Shown here piece by piece: positions 7,208 to 9,246 of a stretch of DNA of 9,246 bases. The DNA lies in assembly GCA_041628615.1 (NCBI GenBank), contig JBFKOW010000139.1, positions 1-9,246 of the forward strand, read 5' to 3'. The position numbers were made by a program, and so were the translations under genes. This DNA comes from JAMWZF01 sp041628615 (GTDB lineage: Bacteria; Pseudomonadota; Alphaproteobacteria; Rhodobacterales; Rhodobacteraceae). The notes beneath the pieces were generated by a model. That model saw nothing but the letters and a program-made list of their open reading frames with translations. It was not told the DNA's origin and made no database searches. Each line of letters starts with the position of its first letter. The stretch's first letter is position 1.

Positions 7208-7834
7208 TCACTCGGCCTCGCCGGCCTTGCCGCGGCTCTCCACGATCTCGTCGATCAGGCCCCAGTCGCGGGCCTCTTCGGGGGACATGAAGTTGTCCCG
7301 TTCCAGCGCCGCCTCGACCTTCTTGAGGGTCTGGCCGGTATGCTTGACGTAGATCTCGTTCAGCCGCCGCTTGAGCTTCAGCGTCTCCTCGGCGTGGATC
7401 ATGATGTCGGTGGCCTGGCCCTGGTAGCCGCCCGAGGGCTGGTGGACCATGATCCGGCTGTTGGGCAGCGAGTAGCGCATCCCCTTCTCGCCGGCGGTCA
7501 GCAGCAGCGACCCCATCGACGCCGCCTGCCCGACCACGAGGGTCGAGACCTTGGGCCGGATGTACTGCATCGTGTCGTAGATCGACAGCCCCGAGGTCAC
7601 CACCCCGCCCGGGCTGTTGATGTACATCGAGATCTCCTTCTTGGGGTTCTCGGCCTCGAGGTGCAGCAGCTGGGCGACGACGAGCTGGCTCATGCCGTCG
7701 TGGACCGGGCCGTTGACGAAGACGATCCGCTCCTTCAGCAGCCGCGAGAAGATGTCGTAGGCGCGTTCGCCCCGGCTGGTCTGCTCGACGACCATCGGAA
7801 CGAGGTTCATGTAGGTTTCGACCGGATCGCGCAT
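7208..7834 (-). CDS. clpP: ATP-dependent Clp protease proteolytic subunit ClpP
   Basis: ClpP is the serine peptidase that forms the two-ring, 14-subunit proteolytic chamber used with ClpX or ClpA. The 208-residue product has the full Ser-His-Asp triad: Ser106 in GQAASMGS, His131 in RIMVHQPSGG and Asp180 in LERDNFMS. Other family blocks are VPMVVEQTSRGERAYDIFSR near the N-terminus and YINSPGG (71-77). The start at ATG 7834 gives the usual alphaproteobacterial N-terminus MRDPVETYMN. An ATG at residue 9 is possible but less likely, and the mature enzyme is normally processed in this region. GAGAGG lies upstream at a rather long distance. The gene heads the clpP-clpX pair and is divergent from the photolyase-like gene; a heat-shock-type promoter may lie in that gap. 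Confidence 0.98.
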   Translation of the reverse strand: MRDPVETYMNLVPMVVEQTSRGERAYDIFSRLLKERIVFVNGPVHDGMSQLVVAQLLHLEAENPKKEISMYINSPGGVVTSGLSIYDTMQYIRPKVSTLVVGQAASMGSLLLTAGEKGMRYSLPNSRIMVHQPSGGYQGQATDIMIHAEETLKLKRRLNEIYVKHTGQTLKKVEAALERDNFMSPEEARDWGLIDEIVESRGKAGEAE

Positions 7835-7860
7835 GGTGGGGGTTGCCTCTCGACGTTCGG

Positions 7861-7874
7861 GGGTCTCGCGACCC
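7861..7874 (-). promoter_or_regulatory. GNRA-type hairpin in the clpP 5' leader
   Basis: On the clpP transcript strand this reads GGGTC-GCGA-GACCC: a 5-bp stem closed by GCGA, which fits the stable GNRA tetraloop pattern. It lies about 27 nt upstream of the clpP start. It may affect leader stability or translation. The stem is short, so functional importance is uncertain. Confidence 0.3.
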
Positions 7875-7914
7875 TGTTTCCGGCTGGGTCGTTACTGCCC
7901 GGGTGTTGACCGAG

Positions 7915-7945
7915 TCTTAGTGGTGCCGGACGGGGCCTTCAAGGG
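7915..7945 (-). promoter_or_regulatory. Candidate heat-shock (RpoH-type) promoter of clpP
   Basis: Read toward clpP, the sequence contains CCCTTGAA (7945-7938), identical to the core -35 element recognised by sigma-32. A 17-bp spacer follows, then CTAAGA (7920-7915) at the -10 position, which is a poor match to both sigma-32 and sigma-70 consensus. clpP is a classical heat-shock gene, so the location is sensible. This promoter would give a leader of roughly 70 nt that includes the GNRA hairpin. The remainder of 7835-8058 holds no gene and I see no clear promoter for the + strand gene. Confidence 0.35.
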
Positions 7946-8058
7946 AGCCCGGCCGCGCCCCGCCCCGCGCCGGACAACCGCGGACCGGCGGCCGGCGCGA
8001 TGCCGCCTCCCTTCCCGCCCCTCTGGACCCCAGCGCGGCCCGGCCTAGCTCCGCCGCC

Positions 8059-9219
8059 ATGAGCTTCGAACCCACCCGCGCCGCCGGCCTCGCCCGGCTC
8101 TCCGCCTTCCTCCCCCGCGCCGGCCGCAGCTACGCCGCGCGGCGCAATTTCGACCTGCCGGGGCACCCCGACGTGTCGGGCCTGTCGCCCTGGATCCGGC
8201 ACCGGCTGGTAACCGAGGAAGAGGTGCTGACCGCCACGCTGGGCGCCCATTCCGCCAGCGCCGCCGAAAAGTTCGTGCAGGAGGTGTTCTGGCGCACCTA
8301 CTGGAAGGGCTGGCTCGAGCTGCGGCCCTCGGTCTGGACCGCCTACAGGGCGGACCTGGCCCGAGCCCTGAACCGGGTGCAGACCGAGGCCGGGCTGCGC
8401 GCCGGGTGGGAGGCCGCCTGCAAGGGCGAGACCGGCATCGACTGTTTCGACCACTGGGCGCGGGAACTGGCCGCGACCGGCTACCTGCACAACCACGCCC
8501 GGATGTGGTTCGCCTCGATCTGGATCTTCACCCTGCGGCTGCCCTGGGTGCTGGGGGCGGATTTCTTCCTGCGGCACCTGCTCGACGGTGACCCGGCCTC
8601 GAACACGCTGGGCTGGCGCTGGGTCGCCGGGCTGCAGACGAAGGGCAAGACCTACCTTGCGCGGCCCGACAACATCGCGCGCTACACCGGCGGACGGTTC
8701 CGGCCCGAGGGGCTGGCGGACGTCGCCGCGCCGCTCGACGGCCCCGACAACCCGCCCGCCGGACCGGTGCCCACGGGCGACGGCTTCGACCCTGCGGCGG
8801 CGACCGCGCTGATCCTGCACGAGGACGACCCGGACCCGGGCTGGCTGCTCGACCGCGGGCTGCGGCCGGCGGTGACGGTGCTGCTCGACGGCACCGCCGA
8901 CCGCTCGCCGCTCGCGGTCGCGCCGGCGGTGCGGGCCTTCGCCGCCGGCGCCTTCGACGACGTGCTGGCGCGGCTGGGCGACCTTCTGGGCGAGGTTCGG
9001 CGGGGCGAGACCGGCGATCTCTCCGGCCTGGTCCCGGTCGCGCCCCATGCGCCGCAGGGCCCGGCACGGGCGGCGCTCGACCGGGTCGGGCCAGGGCTGC
9101 GGACGGTGCTGCGGCCCTACGACGCGCGGGCCTGGCCCCACGCGCGGGCCGGCTTCTACAAGTTCAGGGAGAAGATCCCGCGGCTGATCGCCGGGCTGGA
9201 GAGCGACCGCGCGGCCTGA
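8059..9219 (+). CDS. Photolyase/cryptochrome-type FAD-binding protein with atypical domain order
   Basis: The 386-residue product begins directly with the photolyase FAD-binding domain (about residues 5-215): PTRAAGLARLSAFL, SGLSPWIRHRLVTEEEV, FVQEVFWRTYWKGW, then GYLHNHARMWFAS and LLDGDPASNTLGWRWVAG. Asn182 occupies the flavin-N5 position, as in photolyases. Trp163 and Trp186 match two of the three electron-transfer tryptophans of E. coli photolyase (Trp359, Trp382); I see no clear third. The usual N-terminal alpha/beta antenna domain is absent, and nothing upstream encodes it. Instead, about 160 C-terminal residues follow, with strand-like TALILHEDD and PAVTVLLDG and a terminal PYDARAWPHARAGFYKFREK. 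DNA repair or blue-light signalling are both possible. The start at ATG 8059 has no visible Shine-Dalgarno. The gene is divergent from clpP and 224 bp away. Confidence 0.85.
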   Translation: MSFEPTRAAGLARLSAFLPRAGRSYAARRNFDLPGHPDVSGLSPWIRHRLVTEEEVLTATLGAHSASAAEKFVQEVFWRTYWKGWLELRPSVWTAYRADLARALNRVQTEAGLRAGWEAACKGETGIDCFDHWARELAATGYLHNHARMWFASIWIFTLRLPWVLGADFFLRHLLDGDPASNTLGWRWVAGLQTKGKTYLARPDNIARYTGGRFRPEGLADVAAPLDGPDNPPAGPVPTGDGFDPAAATALILHEDDPDPGWLLDRGLRPAVTVLLDGTADRSPLAVAPAVRAFAAGAFDDVLARLGDLLGEVRRGETGDLSGLVPVAPHAPQGPARAALDRVGPGLRTVLRPYDARAWPHARAGFYKFREKIPRLIAGLESDRAA

Positions 9220-9246
9220 GCGCGGTCAGGCGCGCGCCGGGTCGGA

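Noticed and set aside
9226..9246. C-terminal end of a further - strand gene at the right edge
   Set aside because: A TGA with six open codons fits, but seven codons are too few to support a gene.

Overview
The window is GC-rich bacterial chromosome. Its gene content points to an alphaproteobacterium, most likely of the Rhodobacteraceae/Rhodobacterales: a small NDUFA12-type complex I subunit, a DUF2155 protein beside aat and accC, and ClpP/ClpX sequences of alphaproteobacterial type. I see no tRNA, rRNA, CRISPR array, insertion sequence, prophage gene or plasmid function. Genes are packed tightly and the largest gap without a gene is about 225 bp. This reads as core chromosome rather than an accessory island.

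Layout from left to right. (1) Positions 2-1973, + strand: accC, cut by the window edge and interrupted by an in-frame amber codon, then aat. (2) Positions 1937-3327, - strand: ridA-like gene, NDUFA12 gene and a secreted DUF2155 protein. The last converges on aat and overlaps its 3' end by 37 bp. (3) Positions 3391-5321: a cupin gene and a four-helix membrane-protein gene with an ATGA overlap on the - strand, divergent from a LysR-type regulator on the + strand across a conspicuously AT-rich intergenic stretch. (4) Positions 5315-7834, - strand: clpP, clpX and a small secreted protein of unknown function. (5) Positions 8059-9219, + strand: a photolyase/cryptochrome-type flavoprotein divergent from clpP.

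How the genes work together. AccC supplies malonyl-CoA for fatty acid synthesis. Aat tags proteins for the N-degron branch of Clp proteolysis, and ClpX/ClpP form the other Clp machine in the window. NDUFA12 belongs to respiratory complex I. The cupin/membrane-protein pair with its divergent LysR looks like a self-contained regulated unit whose signal and substrate cannot be read from sequence.

The points most worth a second look are: the photolyase-like protein, which begins directly with the FAD domain and carries an alpha/beta-looking segment at its C-terminus, as if the usual domain order were permuted; the amber codon in accC; a minimal membrane protein with a heme-copper-oxidase-like His-x-His motif in the LysR unit; and a RidA homologue lacking the catalytic arginine.
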